NCBI GenBank assembly: GCA_021846005.1
Contig: JAJZIZ010000017.1
Coordinates: 1 to 14,171 of the forward strand
From: Microcaldota archaeon
GTDB taxonomy: Archaea > Micrarchaeota > Micrarchaeia > Micrarchaeales > CABMGC01
Reading direction: 5' to 3'
DNA length: 14,171 bases
The notes below the pieces were generated by a model. It saw nothing but the letters and a program-made list of their open reading frames with translations, searched no databases and was not told the DNA's origin. Position numbers and translations under genes: made by a program. Within the stretch, counting starts at the first letter, position 1. The number at the start of each line of letters is the position of its first letter. This document shows positions 13,757 through 14,171 of this stretch, one piece after another.

Positions 13757-13846
13757 ATGAAAATTCCTATTTGGAATTGGATGTAGTCTTGAGAATCAAG
13801 GAAGCTCGCAACGCAATTGCAAAATAATAAAACCAAAAAGAAGTCG

Positions 13847-14171
13847 ACTCTAGTCGATGCTGCTAGAGGACACTGCTATCAGATTTCGACAGCCATGCAA
13901 GTCTACACGTTGACTCAACGTGTGGCGTACGGCTCAGTAACGCGTGGCCAATCTACCGCAGAGAGGGGGATAACGTTGGGAAACTGACGATAATACCACA
14001 TAGGGTAAGACCGCTGGAATGCTTTTTACCCGAAAAGGAACGTGAATTGGAGCGTTTACGCTCTGCGATGAGGCTGCGTCGGATCAGGCAGATGGCGGGG
14101 TAACGGCCCACCATACCTTTGACCCGTAGGGGCTATGAGAGTAGGAGCCCCGAGAAGGGCACTGAGACAAG
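13847..14171 (+). rRNA. rrs: 16S ribosomal RNA, 5' part (cut by window end)
   Basis: The segment aligns along its length to the 5' domain of archaeal 16S. It contains CATGCAAGTC, GGCTCAGTAACGCGTGGCCAA, GGGAAACTGA, the GGGGTAACGGCCCACCA block and CACTGAGACAAG at the edge. The 5' end is placed by aligning helix 1: C-T-A-G-T (13850-13854) with G-C-T-A-G (13862-13866). The start differs from nearly all archaeal 16S: helix 1 has swapped C-G to T-A pairs, and the normally constant T-T-G-A-T-C-C-T-G reads T-C-G-A-T-G-C-T-G. The rest of the gene lies outside. Confidence 0.95.

Overview
The window is archaeal chromosome, probably from a DPANN-type lineage. The archaeal assignment rests on several things: a GatD-GatE tRNA amidotransferase pair, a prenyl diphosphate synthase of archaeal lipid synthesis, a tRNA-Gly with an intron in the anticodon loop, TATA boxes about 26-32 bp before start codons that imply leaderless mRNAs, an archaeal-type methylthiotransferase, and a 16S rRNA 5' end that aligns to archaeal 16S. 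The 16S start is very divergent (seven mismatches to the archaeal 21F primer site) and the 5S gene is not next to it. Both are reminiscent of Micrarchaeota/ARMAN-like genomes; that placement is inference.

Layout. 1-109: C-terminal tail of an unidentified gene. 130-1299: Ygr210/YchF-like GTPase. 1438-3576: dihydrolipoamide dehydrogenase abutting an NAD kinase (TAGATG junction). 3651-4409: a protein with 33-residue tandem repeats resembling mTERF repeats. 4475-4525: two strong adjacent hairpins at the predicted mRNA start of the next gene. 4582-5880: radical-SAM methylthiotransferase (threonylcarbamoyladenosine tRNA). 5932-10330: a tight operon gatD-gatE-AIM24 family-NUDIX, with TAAATG, TGAATG and ATGA junctions; the NUDIX start appears to need a -1 shift at an A7 run. 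10362-10473: stand-alone 5S rRNA with its own TATA box and T-rich end.

On the minus strand follow a geranylgeranyl/farnesyl diphosphate synthase (10480-11502), a gluzincin-like putative metallopeptidase (11717-12673), a 108-residue orphan (12846-13172), and tRNA-Gly(UCC) with a 38-nt intron (13391-13502). The stretch 11717-13390 looks more AT-rich than the rest. A 61-bp GC-rich, stem-closed island (13541-13601) lies between the tRNA promoter and the rRNA promoter and is a candidate small RNA. The 16S leader starts near 13682 and the 16S gene begins at about 13847 and runs off the window.

Functionally most of the window is translation and core metabolism: tRNA-Gln charging (GatDE), tRNA t6A37 thiolation, 5S/16S/tRNA-Gly, cofactor supply (NAD kinase, NUDIX), redox (lipoamide dehydrogenase) and membrane lipid synthesis. 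I see no CRISPR array, insertion sequence or known defence cassette. The least explained items are the mTERF-like repeat protein, the double-hairpin leader, the NUDIX slippery start, the GC-rich island by the tRNA, and the altered central pseudoknot position in 16S.
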